Assembly (NCBI GenBank): GCA_023422695.1
Contig: JAFAGN010000018.1
Location: forward strand, 32,098 to 96,097
Direction: 5' to 3'
Source of the DNA: Pseudomonadota bacterium
GTDB lineage: Bacteria; Pseudomonadota; Alphaproteobacteria; Sphingomonadales; Sphingomonadaceae
Length of the DNA stretch: 64,000 nucleotides
A model generated the notes under the pieces. That model was not told where the DNA came from, did no database searches, and saw nothing but the letters and a program-made list of their open reading frames with translations. Positions 6,798 through 16,349 of this stretch are shown one piece after another; within the stretch, counting starts at the first letter, position 1, and every line of letters begins with the position of its first letter. The position numbers and the translations under genes were made by a program.

Positions 6798-9433
6798 AGC
6801 TACGTGCGCTGGAAGTCGCCAATTTCCGCAAATTCCGCAAGCCGCTCGAGATCACCGGCATTGCCGAGGGGCTCAATATCGTCGTCGAACCGAATGAGGC
6901 GGGAAAATCGACTCTTCTCGAGGCATTGCGCGCCGCGCTGTTCATTCGCCATTCGGCGAAGAGCGAACTCGTGCGGTCGTTTTGCCCGTTCGGCGACGAG
7001 GTGGGGCCAAGGGTCGGGCTCGATTTCGAGGTCGATGGCGAGGCATGGCGGCTCGACAAGCAGTTTCTCAAGGCGGCATCGATCACGCTCGTCGGCCCTT
7101 CTGGCCGCTTCGAAAGCGACGCCGCTGAGGACCGGCTGCAGACCCTGCTTGGCTTCGACAAAGGTAACAATCGCGGCACCGATCCTGAAAGCCGCGGTGC
7201 GCTGGGCCTGTTGTGGGTTGAGCAGGCGAGTGCGTTGGCGGTCGAACCACCCGGCCATCTCGTGCGCAACAACATTCGCAGCGCTTTGGAAGCCGAAGTC
7301 GGCGCCGTCTTGGGTGGTCGGCGGTTTGAGCTGGTGCGGGCGCGGATCGACGAAGCATATGCCGCGCTCAGAACGGCCCGCACTGGCAAGCCAACCGGGC
7401 GTCTGGCGGAAGCCGAGTCCCGTGCCGCCGAGGCCGGCGCGCGCCGAGAGGTGGCTGAGGACCAGCTGCGATCCTACGAGCAGTCGCTCGCTGCCCTCGA
7501 GCAGGCGCGCACTCAGAAGCGGCTCATCGAGCGCGAGCTTGAGGATCCCGAAATGGCCGAGCAGCGGCGCAAGCTTGCCGAAGATCTCAAGCTCGCCGAA
7601 TCCGCGCAGCTGCGTCTGACTGCGGCACAGGCGCGTCATGCAGAGGGCGAAGCCCAGCTAAAGGCGCTCGATCAGGCGCTTGCGGCCTTCGAGCACGCCG
7701 AAAGCGCCGTGCATGAGGCGCTTGCCGTGCGCGACAAGGCGAACGCAGCGCTGGCCGCGCATCGCCAGGACCATGAGATGGCGGTGGAAGCAGAGACCAC
7801 TCGGCGCACAGCGCTAGCCGAGCGTCGCCAGGCACGCCGCGATGCGCAAGGCGCACTCGACGCAGCGCGGACGATTGCTGAGGGCAATGCGCGGCGGCAG
7901 GCCGTTGCCAGGGCCCGCGCACAGCTCTCACAGGTTAAGGCGGCTGAGCAGGCGATCGCCGTCAAGCGCGACCTTGCGAACTCTTCGCTCACCGCAAAAG
8001 ATGTCGAACAGCTCGCCGCCCTCGACCGCAAGGTTACCGAAACGCAGACGCTGCGCGATGCGGGTGCGGTCTCGATCGAAGTCGAATTGACCGAGGGGCA
8101 AACGTTCACGATCGATGGTGAACCGGCCACGGCCGGGCGTCATGACGTCCTTCAGGCGACTACCTTTGCGATTGGTAAGGCTGCCCGCCTGACCATTACC
8201 CCTCCCGCCGTTGTCGGACGAAGTGCCGTGGACGCCCACGACGCGGCGCTCGAGGCGTATCACGACAAGCTCGCAGAGCTGGAGGTTGAGAGCTACGCAG
8301 CCGCGGTTAAGCGCCTCAATGCGGCCCAGAACGCGCGCGATGAACTTGTTGTGCTCGAGCGACAACTCGCCGCTCTGTGCCCAGGCGATATCACACTGGA
8401 TCTCGCGCCCGGCGCAGCTGCCCTCAAACTATTCCTTGAAGATCAGACCGCAGATGCGGACGATGCGGAAGCCGAACCCGACCTTGCGGCCTTATCGGTG
8501 GCGCTCGACTTAGCGAACGAAGCCGAACAGCATGCAATTGGCCAGCACGAGAGTGCCCAGCAAACGCATCATCAGGCCGAGACGCGACTCGTTCAGCTCG
8601 GCGCTGATACGGCGACGGCGGAGCGCGACGTCGCCAGTGCGCAGGCGCAGCTCACGGCGCTCGAAGGCGAGCACGATCGGTCCGCACTCGCGGCACAGCG
8701 CCAGGCGGCAGGGGAAGACTATGCGCGCCGGGTCGACGCGCTTGATCAGGCTGAACGCGCCGCCGGCGCGCTCGATATCGAGCGGATTCGCCGCAGTATT
8801 GCTCACCAGGATCAAGCTCAGACGCGGGCCCAGGAAGAACGCCTCGCGCTCGTCGCGAAGATCGCGTCGCTCGAGGCCACCGTGGCGAGCGAGGGACCCA
8901 AAGGCCTCGCCGGCATCGCCGCTGAAACGCGCGAGGTGGAGGAGAGCGCCGCCGCGCAGCTGGTACGGCTGACGCGCGAAGCCGATGTCCTCGCGCTTTT
9001 GCGCGACACCTTACGTGAGGCGGGCGACGCGGCGGCGCGGACTTTCCTAGGGCCTGTCACCCGCCGCGCCGCCCGTTATGTCGAGCGTATCCTTCCTGGC
9101 AGCGATCTCGTTTTCGCCGAAGATATGGGGTTAGTCGGCGTGCGTCGGGACGGTTTCGACGAGGGCTGCGGTGATTTAAGCCGTGGGACGCAGGAGCAAC
9201 TCGCCGTGCTCACGCGTCTCGCTTTCGCCGACCTTCTTCTTGATCGTAAAGCGCCAGTCTCTCTCATTCTTGACGACCCGTTGGTCTATTCCGATGATGC
9301 TCGCCTCGAGGTCATGACCGATCTGCTTGAGGAGGCTGGCACGCGGATGCAGGTCATCCTGCTCACCTGCAGGTCCAAAGCCTTCCGGCATGTTGCAGCC
9401 CATCGCATCGACCTTGCGGGGGCGTCCGCGTGA
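6794..9433 (+). CDS. SbcC/Rad50-like ATPase without zinc hook
   Basis: An 879-residue partner of the upstream phosphoesterase. Walker A EPNEAGKST lies near residues 34-42, long coiled-coil arms rich in A, E, Q and R fill about 160-760, the ABC signature is LSRGTQEQ (795-802) and Walker B LILDD (824-828). No C-x-x-C is present anywhere, so unlike canonical Rad50/SbcC there is no zinc hook; this resembles the YhaN-type subgroup. Start overlaps the preceding stop by ATGA, indicating translational coupling. With its partner it should process DNA ends. The pair converges on the minus-strand SF1 helicase operon and is probably part of the same island function. Confidence 0.85.
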   Translation: MKLRALEVANFRKFRKPLEITGIAEGLNIVVEPNEAGKSTLLEALRAALFIRHSAKSELVRSFCPFGDEVGPRVGLDFEVDGEAWRLDKQFLKAASITLVGPSGRFESDAAEDRLQTLLGFDKGNNRGTDPESRGALGLLWVEQASALAVEPPGHLVRNNIRSALEAEVGAVLGGRRFELVRARIDEAYAALRTARTGKPTGRLAEAESRAAEAGARREVAEDQLRSYEQSLAALEQARTQKRLIERELEDPEMAEQRRKLAEDLKLAESAQLRLTAAQARHAEGEAQLKALDQALAAFEHAESAVHEALAVRDKANAALAAHRQDHEMAVEAETTRRTALAERRQARRDAQGALDAARTIAEGNARRQAVARARAQLSQVKAAEQAIAVKRDLANSSLTAKDVEQLAALDRKVTETQTLRDAGAVSIEVELTEGQTFTIDGEPATAGRHDVLQATTFAIGKAARLTITPPAVVGRSAVDAHDAALEAYHDKLAELEVESYAAAVKRLNAAQNARDELVVLERQLAALCPGDITLDLAPGAAALKLFLEDQTADADDAEAEPDLAALSVALDLANEAEQHAIGQHESAQQTHHQAETRLVQLGADTATAERDVASAQAQLTALEGEHDRSALAAQRQAAGEDYARRVDALDQAERAAGALDIERIRRSIAHQDQAQTRAQEERLALVAKIASLEATVASEGPKGLAGIAAETREVEESAAAQLVRLTREADVLALLRDTLREAGDAAARTFLGPVTRRAARYVERILPGSDLVFAEDMGLVGVRRDGFDEGCGDLSRGTQEQLAVLTRLAFADLLLDRKAPVSLILDDPLVYSDDARLEVMTDLLEEAGTRMQVILLTCRSKAFRHVAAHRIDLAGASA

Positions 9434-9473
9434 GCCGCGTGTTGGGCACCTTCATCGCGGCGGGAGGCGCTTG

Positions 9474-9804
9474 ATGCTGTTCGGTCAGCTCAATGACTAT
9501 ATTTTACGCTCTTCTCGGGCTCGACCGGCACCTCTACGAGGCGGTGAGCGTGAAGATTTGCGAAAATTTCTATCGCAGCGACCTGCGCTTTCCGAGTCAG
9601 GTCGAGATTGTCGGCCTGGTCTACGAGACGCTCGCGAGCAATGCCGATCTGTGGCGTGAGGACGAAGCTCCGGTCGTGCTCGATCAGGTCGTCACGCGAA
9701 AAGGGCGGCGTATTCGTCGGGCAAGAATGAAAGGCGACTTCTGCCCGAGAGATCCGAACGTAGGAACGTCCGCTTTGTTGGCGATGGCTGACATGCGGAA
9801 ATGA
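9474..9804 (+). pseudogene. Broken remnant of an unrecognised gene
   Basis: Two plus-strand frames each look partly coding. One begins ATG 9474 (MLFGQLNDYI) right after an sbcC-linked GTGA and soon turns into arginine/serine-rich shadow sequence. The other, from about 9493, gives a coding-like segment (CENFYRSDLRF, EIVGLVYETL, VVLDQVVTRKG) up to about 9735. This looks like one gene with a frameshift near 9490-9500 whose 3' end was replaced by a repeat (from 9764). I do not recognise the family. It could instead be a short intact gene from 9493. Confidence 0.35.
9764..9803. repeat. Dispersed repeat copy
   Basis: GAACGTCCGCTTTG (9764-9777) followed by ACATGCGGAAATG (9791-9803), an inverted pair of the GAAAGCGGAC-type core seen at 2366, 13288 and 21186. 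It lies at the 3' end of the broken gene and just before the SF1 helicase stop. Confidence 0.5.
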
Positions 9805-9862
9805 AAAGGGAATGACATAGCCGGGTACCTCGCCGAAAACTGCCAGTCGGAAATCGGCCAGG

Positions 9863-12800
9863 CTACTCGAACAGAGCATCGAGCGTGGCGAACACGCCGG
9901 CGGTACGCCACAGATTGCGATTACCGATTACGTATAGGGCCTCTTTGGCGCGCGTTACTGCGACGTTGAGGAGGTTGGGTTGTTTGCCAGCCCAAGCGCG
10001 GGCGCCTGTCTGATCGGCATTGGGAGCGCCGAGCACGAAAATCACCGCCTCGGCCTCGCGGCCCTGCACCGTGTGGATGGTTCCGACACGCTCATAGACC
10101 CAGCTGCCGAGCTCCGGGATTGCGGCATTCAGGGCGGCGCTATCGCGGATCGCGGCGCGCAGGCCATCGGCGACCTGCACGAAGGGCGTGACGACATAGA
10201 AGTCGGGCGCAATGCCTTTCGCGATGATCTGCTCCAGCAGACGGACCGCCTCGCGGCCTTTATCTGGGCACCATTTGTCGCGCCCTGAACCTTCGACGTT
10301 GATCCAGCGCGACGGTCCGAGACAGGCGCGAATGTCTGAATTGCGGGGCGTTTTAGCCTGCACCATGAGATTTTCATAGGCGATGCTGTTGGCGATCTTG
10401 AACATTGGCTCGCAGCAGCGGCGATGGACAAGCAGCGGAACGCCGACCGTTCGGCTTCCGGCGCCCGACGGAAACTCAGCGAACCAGGCGGTAGCATCAT
10501 CTGCCAGTGTCTGGACCGAGGCCGCGGGGGCGCCGAAGCGCTCGGCATCCACTCCGAAGCTGCGGCAGATGGCGCCGACAAGATCATCGGGAAGCATCAC
10601 GACGGGCGGGACCTGGATCGGGTCGCCGACGACGACGGCATGGTTCGCACGCAGGAGCGCGCCGACCGCTTGCTGCGGCGCCGCCTGACCTGCTTCGTCG
10701 ATGAGAAGCCAGCCGAGCGATTGGGGCGGCAGCTTTCCGAGCATCGCGCTGACCGACGCGAAGGTCGTCGAGACCACCGGCACGACCAAGAAAAGGCTCG
10801 ACCAGATATCCGGTATCACCGCGTCGCGCGCGGGTGAGCCGAGACCCTTTCCATCTAGGACCTGCATCGCGAGGCCGAGATTGTGGCGAAGCGGTTTCGC
10901 AGCGGCATCGAGAAAGGCCCGGTGTAGATCCATAGCCGCTTCGAAAAGGGCATCACGTTCGCGATGCTCGGCCTTGGTCAGCCAAGGCGCCGCCTTCTGA
11001 ACGATGGTGTGGCCATTCTCGAAAAACTCCTCGTCGATGATATCGCCCGTACGCGCTCGCTTGTCGCGGCGCCATTCTGCCGCCATTGGCGCGAGCTGCT
11101 GGCGAAACGCGTCGGCTTGTTTCGCGGCGCCAAGTCCGAGCCAGGGCGAGCGGCCGAGTTTTAGCAATTTGCCGTCCGGCCATGATTTTTCCTGCGACGC
11201 GCTTTGGCACGCATCGACGAGCGCATAAGAAAGCGGAGCGTGATCGGCTTCCCAGTCCCGATAGCAGCGAGTTCCGAAGAGGCGGTGGAACCAGCTCGGC
11301 CGACCGGCGCCATGCGCTTCGACCGCCTCGAAGCGCCGCTCGATGACCGGCAGGTGCAGTCCGCGGACGCGCAGCAGTTCGACTTGCGCGAGTATGTCGT
11401 TGACGCGCCTTTCGAGCTCACGAAAGCGCTCGCGCTTCTGCCGCCAATTGCCCAGCGCCTCGCGCCGGCTGCGCGGCGGATCGAGCGCGGTGACGATGTG
11501 AGGTGGTCGTGATGGCTTGCCGGGCTCGTCGATCTCTGCCTCGCGGCCATCTACTGCTTTCAGATATGCGAACAAACCATTGTCCGCGTTCCACCAGAAA
11601 TCATCCTTGAACGCATAACGATTGGATGAATTGCCGAGAATCGCGGCGATCAGCCCCCAGCTCGGCCCGCCAACCATCGTCTGCGCAATGGGTTCGAAAT
11701 AACGCATGTCCGAATCTTCGGCGATGGCGCCTTTCGCCGGGAGCTCACCGCTGACATTTTCCACCGCTTTATTGTTCGATGAAGCGACGAGAATCTCGAA
11801 ACCCTTTAGGCGCGGATCGAGCCGGTAGAGATGGATCCAGGCTGCACCCGCTTTCAGCGTTTCGCCCGACGCGGTGAAGGCCTGTTCGGGATCGGCAAAT
11901 CCCGCCATCACGCTCGCTCGTGCAGTCACAAGGGCGGCGACAACATCGCGGAGCAGTGTCGTTTTGCCCGTGCCCGGTGGACCATTGACGGCCAGTATCT
12001 CGCCCGTCGCCGTTGCGGCGGCGAGATTGACCGCCGCCTGCTGCATCAGGACGAGCGGGTGGCGGCCGAGACCCGGCCACCGGCCGGCTGGAATGGAGGC
12101 GGGTGCAACGGCCTCTTCGATTGCCAAGGCGTCGTGCTTCAGATCGCGCCGCTGTGCGGGTTGTTTTGCGCCGAGGTAGCGCAGTAAGAGGTCGGGTGCA
12201 TTGCGACCAGCGCAGAGCTTGCTGGCTGACGCAAGGTCCTTCAGGAAGAAGCTGTTGAGCAGTAGTGCCTCGGGCGGGTCTTTTGATTTGAACGGGACGA
12301 GGCTGCGGACAGCGAAGCTCGGCGGGCGGAGAAGTGCCGGCTCGATGGCGAATTCAGCTGCTAGCCACTCATAGGCGGCGCGAATTGCTTTTTCGTCGAG
12401 CGGAAACGGTTTTCCGTCCGATCCTTCGCGGTACAGCCGCTCGTGCAACGCTTCGCCAATACGCTCTTCCTCGCCCGGCCAACGCGCGAGCGCGGCGGGC
12501 CCTTCGCACAAGATGACCGGTAGCCCCCAGCCGAAACTCGACAAAGTGGCGCATTCATCTTCAATCGGTCGGCCGTCACGATCGACGATAACGACCGCAA
12601 GCGGCGTGTCGCCACGCGCCTGCGGGCGTTCGGCCCGTCCATCGCCGAAGCGCTGGAGTAGCCGATCTACCGCTCCCGCCATATCGATCGATCCGAGGAC
12701 GATCTGGTAATAGAGCCGCTTTCCGGGCGGACCTTTTGCTCCGCTTGCCCAGGGCAGGCCGCGATCCAGGCGCGCGATTCTTTTGATGTCGCCCGCAAGA

Positions 12801-13237
12801 TCGGCGGGCCGCCGGTAGCTCGTCGGAGAGAGAACCTCGAGTGCAGTCCACGCCTGCAATATCTCGACCGGATGGTTCGACCCGTCGGTTCGCTCCGGCA
12901 GGGCAATGATGGGCAGTGCCGTCTCAGCCGGCATCGTGGCAGATGGACTGAAGTTGGGGGGCGGAATCTCCCGCGCTGTTGGGCGGACCCTCGCCGGGGC
13001 TGGCGCCGGCTTCGGCGCGGGCTGGGCGACCTTCGTCGCGCTGGCCTTCGGCGTCTTTTTTGCCACGGCCAGTTGGTCGCGCAAGCGCCCCGCGCGCGCG
13101 GTATTCCGGTGACGCAGCTCAGCGAGGATTAGCGCATCGGTGGCCGCATTCTTGCCGGCGAGCGTTTCCAGTTCGGCAATACCGGACTGGGCAAAAGGAC
13201 GGTTCTTGAATGACATCTCGGCGGCTCTGTTACGCAT
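9863..13237 (-). CDS. Upf1/Dna2-like SF1 helicase (AAA_11/AAA_12)
   Basis: An 1124-residue superfamily 1 helicase. The first 400 residues are a long non-helicase region with a proline/alanine linker (about 60-100). Walker A NGPPGTGKTT is at 418-427, Walker B LLIDEAGQA near 845, motif III VVVGDPIQVPPV near 871, motif V TIHTVQGREA near 1053 and motif VI NVAVTRAKEALY near 1090. This is the Upf1/Dna2 type, acting on RNA or DNA 5' to 3'. It is the last gene of the minus-strand operon, 72 bases behind the WYL-TerB gene, with a repeat copy in the gap. Start may be ATG 13237 or ATG 13216; neither has a strong ribosome site. Confidence 0.85.
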   Translation of the reverse strand: MRNRAAEMSFKNRPFAQSGIAELETLAGKNAATDALILAELRHRNTARAGRLRDQLAVAKKTPKASATKVAQPAPKPAPAPARVRPTAREIPPPNFSPSATMPAETALPIIALPERTDGSNHPVEILQAWTALEVLSPTSYRRPADLAGDIKRIARLDRGLPWASGAKGPPGKRLYYQIVLGSIDMAGAVDRLLQRFGDGRAERPQARGDTPLAVVIVDRDGRPIEDECATLSSFGWGLPVILCEGPAALARWPGEEERIGEALHERLYREGSDGKPFPLDEKAIRAAYEWLAAEFAIEPALLRPPSFAVRSLVPFKSKDPPEALLLNSFFLKDLASASKLCAGRNAPDLLLRYLGAKQPAQRRDLKHDALAIEEAVAPASIPAGRWPGLGRHPLVLMQQAAVNLAAATATGEILAVNGPPGTGKTTLLRDVVAALVTARASVMAGFADPEQAFTASGETLKAGAAWIHLYRLDPRLKGFEILVASSNNKAVENVSGELPAKGAIAEDSDMRYFEPIAQTMVGGPSWGLIAAILGNSSNRYAFKDDFWWNADNGLFAYLKAVDGREAEIDEPGKPSRPPHIVTALDPPRSRREALGNWRQKRERFRELERRVNDILAQVELLRVRGLHLPVIERRFEAVEAHGAGRPSWFHRLFGTRCYRDWEADHAPLSYALVDACQSASQEKSWPDGKLLKLGRSPWLGLGAAKQADAFRQQLAPMAAEWRRDKRARTGDIIDEEFFENGHTIVQKAAPWLTKAEHRERDALFEAAMDLHRAFLDAAAKPLRHNLGLAMQVLDGKGLGSPARDAVIPDIWSSLFLVVPVVSTTFASVSAMLGKLPPQSLGWLLIDEAGQAAPQQAVGALLRANHAVVVGDPIQVPPVVMLPDDLVGAICRSFGVDAERFGAPAASVQTLADDATAWFAEFPSGAGSRTVGVPLLVHRRCCEPMFKIANSIAYENLMVQAKTPRNSDIRACLGPSRWINVEGSGRDKWCPDKGREAVRLLEQIIAKGIAPDFYVVTPFVQVADGLRAAIRDSAALNAAIPELGSWVYERVGTIHTVQGREAEAVIFVLGAPNADQTGARAWAGKQPNLLNVAVTRAKEALYVIGNRNLWRTAGVFATLDALFE

Positions 13238-13287
13238 CAGGTGATTTGAGAGAGGAAGGCGCGTTGTGGGTGGGCAGTCGCTCCAGT

Positions 13288-13302
13288 CTGAAAGCGGACC
13301 CG
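13288..13302. repeat. Dispersed repeat core
   Basis: CTGAAAGCGGACCCG lies in the 72-base gap between the WYL-TerB and SF1 helicase genes and matches the island repeat core (GAAAGCGGAC). Confidence 0.4.
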
Positions 13303-13309
13303 TGAATTT

Positions 13310-14086
13310 CTAGTTTGTCATCCAGTCGATATAGCGCGCGATCCAATGATGTTCTTCGGGCGCAATTCGGCCGTCGGCCTCGATCACCCGCTTCGCATAG
13401 CCCGCCACGATCGGACGCAGCGTATCCGAAGCGCGGATGCGCTGCGCCGCCAGGACGAAGGCCTCGACGTCAGGCGCCATGCGCCGGATATGAGCCGAGA
13501 TATCGGCCTCGGGAAATGGCGCGCGAATCTCGGCACGGATCCACCAAGACGCGGTGAAGGTGTCGATCTCGTCATTCTCCGCGGCATCGACATGCCCGTC
13601 GCATCGCGACAAAAATATGAGTGCCGTCAGGCCGGCGCCAAGGTCGGCGCGCTGCACCGGGGAGAGGCCCCAACCAAGGGGGCTCTCGCCAATTCGATCG
13701 TCAGCGAAGGGCGCAAAATAGTCGGTGCCCCCAGCCAGTTCCTCGCCGGTCTCGGCGTCGTGGACGGCTTCGATCCGCGTCATCAGGAACACGCGCTGCG
13801 CGCGGCGGTGATGGCAAAAGGCTCGCAGATAGCGCTTGCCCTGTCCCGTCTCGATGCGGATGCAGCTGACCTGTCGCAGCGAGGCGGCTCCCTTCGCGTC
13901 GCGATAGGAGATGATGATTGTCAGGCCGTTGACGCTGTCGCCTGCGGGTTCGCGCATAGCCGGCAAATCGACGGGAGCTTCATCGGAATCTTCTTCCGGC
14001 AGGCGGGGCGTAAAGCCTTGAGGCGACGGCGCTTGCGGAACGCTTACGCCAAATCGCTCGCGAACCAGTTCGAGTATCTGAAGCAT
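13310..14086 (-). CDS. WYL-like / TerB-like two-domain protein
   Basis: A 258-residue protein. Residues about 50-120 look like a WYL-type beta domain: LTIIISYRDAKG, then RYLRAFCHHR and R-x-F near an RIEAV strand. WYL domains bind nucleic acid or nucleotide ligands and often regulate defence systems. Residues about 145-255 are a TerB-like helical bundle with LSRCDGHVDAAENDEI and ADGRIAPEEHHW, acid-rich pairs typical of TerB metal-binding helices. A strong GGAGG site precedes ATG 14086. It follows the Lhr-like helicase by 46 bases, so it is in the operon. I know of no named family for this two-domain arrangement. Confidence 0.7.
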   Translation of the reverse strand: MLQILELVRERFGVSVPQAPSPQGFTPRLPEEDSDEAPVDLPAMREPAGDSVNGLTIIISYRDAKGAASLRQVSCIRIETGQGKRYLRAFCHHRRAQRVFLMTRIEAVHDAETGEELAGGTDYFAPFADDRIGESPLGWGLSPVQRADLGAGLTALIFLSRCDGHVDAAENDEIDTFTASWWIRAEIRAPFPEADISAHIRRMAPDVEAFVLAAQRIRASDTLRPIVAGYAKRVIEADGRIAPEEHHWIARYIDWMTN

Positions 14087-14132
14087 ATGAACCTCCGTCC
14101 GTGTCAGCTAAGGTCAAAATGATGGGCGACGG

Positions 14133-16349
14133 TCATGACAGCGCCCGCGCGATGTCGCGGATCATGTCGCCTACATCGGTTTCGAGGTGCGCATGGCGCT
14201 TGACCCAGAAGCGGCGGAGCAGATCCTCGGGAATATACTCGTCATACTTCTCATGGGCGAGATTGGAGACGAAGCGGCCAAGGATTTCGATCGGCGGGCA
14301 ACCATCGAGCGCCCCGAGCACTTGGGCCGCCTCGTCTGAAGGGGTGCCAAGGAGCGTCACCCCGACGTCGAACGTCTCGCACTCGAACCCGACCGATCCG
14401 AGCAGCACCGCCAACAGGCCATTGGCGACGCTGCCGCGCCAGGTCATGAGATGCGTATCCTTGCCGGCCGCGATCAGCGGCGTTCTCGCGAGGTCGAGCG
14501 CGGCGAACATCTCGCGCCCTTCGGTGAGCAATCGGGCAGCGACGGGGTCGAGATAGGCCGGCATGTCGGATGCGACGAGCGCGTCGCGGATCGCACTTGC
14601 GAGCCGATCGTGGATCGGTTCTCCCGACACGCGATCGAATTTCGGGATACGGCCGGCACGATGGGCAGCGACCTCGACGACTTTCGCCGGGTCGTCGATA
14701 GCTACCGCGCGCCACCGGCGCCCGGCGAAGGACAGGATGCTTCCGACCGCGAGTGCATTGACGATTGGCAGCGTGCCAAGCGACCGGCCCTGATGGACGA
14801 GGCGCCATTCTTCATCCGTCTTGAAGTTGGCGTAAAAGTCGCGCGAGGCCGTGAGCCGTTCGCCAAGCGGCCCGAGCATCAACGACCCGTCGGGCGCCTG
14901 TTCGAGCATCGGCTCTTCTCCACCGCCGAGCCCGCGCAGCAAATCTGCGAAATCGCCAGGTTCGATCGCCGCGAATGGGCCATCGCGGCCGATTGCCTTA
15001 TAGAGCTGATCGGCTCGCTGCGCGCCGCGCTCGGCAATGCGCGACAGTAGCTGGTGGACGGTGACCGAGAGGAGGGCGGAATCGCCCAAAGGCGGCTCCA
15101 CGAACCGCTCGGCAAGCAAGTGCAGCGCCGCGACCGACTGCGCAACGGGAAGGTGAAGCCGGTCAAGCGGATCGGCGTCGGCCGCCAGATAGGGCTCGCG
15201 GACATAACCCCGGAAGATGGCCGCGCTGCCTTCGCGCCGCCCCGACCGGCCAAGCCGCTGGCGAAGCGATGCGAGCGAGCGCGGCGCTCCGAGCTGTGCG
15301 ACGCTGTGGACAGACCCGATATCGATTCCGAGCTCGAGCGTCGTCGTGGCAACTGCGGTCGTCGGAAGGCGATCCTCTTTGAGGCGCGCCTCGACTTCTT
15401 CGCGCAATTCCCTGGCGAGGCTTCCATGGTGCGGGAAGAACTCGTTCGGCACGCCGCTGTCTTCCGACAAGGTCCTGAGGCGGTCGGCAAGGGCTTCGAC
15501 GTTGGCGCGCGAACCGGCGAAGAAGAGATTGTTCTTGCCGCGCAGAATCTCGTGCGTGTGCCGTGCGATCTCGGCGAGGGCACTGCGAACCTCGAGGTCC
15601 GCCGCTGGCGGGCTCGTCTCCGGTGGCTCGACGACGGCACGTATCTGAAGCTTGAGCGGCGCGCCGCCGCCATCGACCGCGATAATCTCGGGTTGCGGTG
15701 TTCCGCCGGCGAGCCAGTCGACCGCATGCTGCTTGTCGCCAAGCGTTGCCGACAGTCCGATACGGCGGGCGCGGCCAAGCGAAATGGCATCGATCCGGTG
15801 CAACAGGCTCCACAGATGAAGCCCGCGCGGACCCTGAAGAAACGCATGGAGTTCGTCGATCACGATCGCGTCGAGCCGTCCGAACATCGCCTCGATACTT
15901 GCGGGTCGCCGCACAAACATCGCCTCGATGGATTCGGGCGTGATGAGCACAACGCCCTCAGGTGACTTCAGTAGGCGCGTCTTCGGGCCTTGGGGCGCGT
16001 CGCCATGCCAGCGCGTCAGTCCGATTTCGAGATCCGCGCAGAGGCCTTCCAGCCTTTTATGCTGGTCGTTGATAAGCGCTTTCAGCGGAGCGACATAAAG
16101 GATTGCGACCCCGCTATCCTGCCGTGCTGCGGCTGCGCCGAGAAGTGGCAGGAAGGCCGCTTCCGTTTTTCCAGCAGCGGTTGCCGCTGCGATAAGGATG
16201 TCGCGGCGGTGCCCCGCAATGGCCATGATTGCGCGCGCCTGGACCTCGCGCAGCTGCGACCATCCCTGCACGCGTACCCAGCGCTGGACCTGCGGATGCA
16301 GTCGGTCGAATGCTGCTGCGGGATCAGAGAGTGAAGTCGGCAAGGCCAT
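14133..16349 (-). CDS. Lhr-like DEAD/DEAH helicase (SngC-like)
   Basis: A helicase of about 738 residues (SF2). N-terminal Q-like region REVQARAIMAI, Walker A AATAAGKTEA near residue 50, DEAH-type box IDELHAF near residue 155, motif III LSATLG, motif V ELGIDIG and motif VI QRLGRSGRR near residue 365. The C-terminal half has the winged-helix and extra domain of Lhr-type enzymes. The same type of helicase is brxHI in type 2 BREX and the helicase of the Shango system. It overlaps the end of the ATPase gene. Start ATG 16349 is chosen; ATG 16388 and TTG 16397 are in frame. With its two upstream neighbours it forms the Shango gene set. Confidence 0.8.
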   Translation of the reverse strand: MALPTSLSDPAAAFDRLHPQVQRWVRVQGWSQLREVQARAIMAIAGHRRDILIAAATAAGKTEAAFLPLLGAAAARQDSGVAILYVAPLKALINDQHKRLEGLCADLEIGLTRWHGDAPQGPKTRLLKSPEGVVLITPESIEAMFVRRPASIEAMFGRLDAIVIDELHAFLQGPRGLHLWSLLHRIDAISLGRARRIGLSATLGDKQHAVDWLAGGTPQPEIIAVDGGGAPLKLQIRAVVEPPETSPPAADLEVRSALAEIARHTHEILRGKNNLFFAGSRANVEALADRLRTLSEDSGVPNEFFPHHGSLARELREEVEARLKEDRLPTTAVATTTLELGIDIGSVHSVAQLGAPRSLASLRQRLGRSGRREGSAAIFRGYVREPYLAADADPLDRLHLPVAQSVAALHLLAERFVEPPLGDSALLSVTVHQLLSRIAERGAQRADQLYKAIGRDGPFAAIEPGDFADLLRGLGGGEEPMLEQAPDGSLMLGPLGERLTASRDFYANFKTDEEWRLVHQGRSLGTLPIVNALAVGSILSFAGRRWRAVAIDDPAKVVEVAAHRAGRIPKFDRVSGEPIHDRLASAIRDALVASDMPAYLDPVAARLLTEGREMFAALDLARTPLIAAGKDTHLMTWRGSVANGLLAVLLGSVGFECETFDVGVTLLGTPSDEAAQVLGALDGCPPIEILGRFVSNLAHEKYDEYIPEDLLRRFWVKRHAHLETDVGDMIRDIARALS

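Noticed and set aside
15054..15965. Plus-strand open frame opposite the Lhr-like helicase
   Set aside because: Antisense shadow; no ribosome site and no domain.
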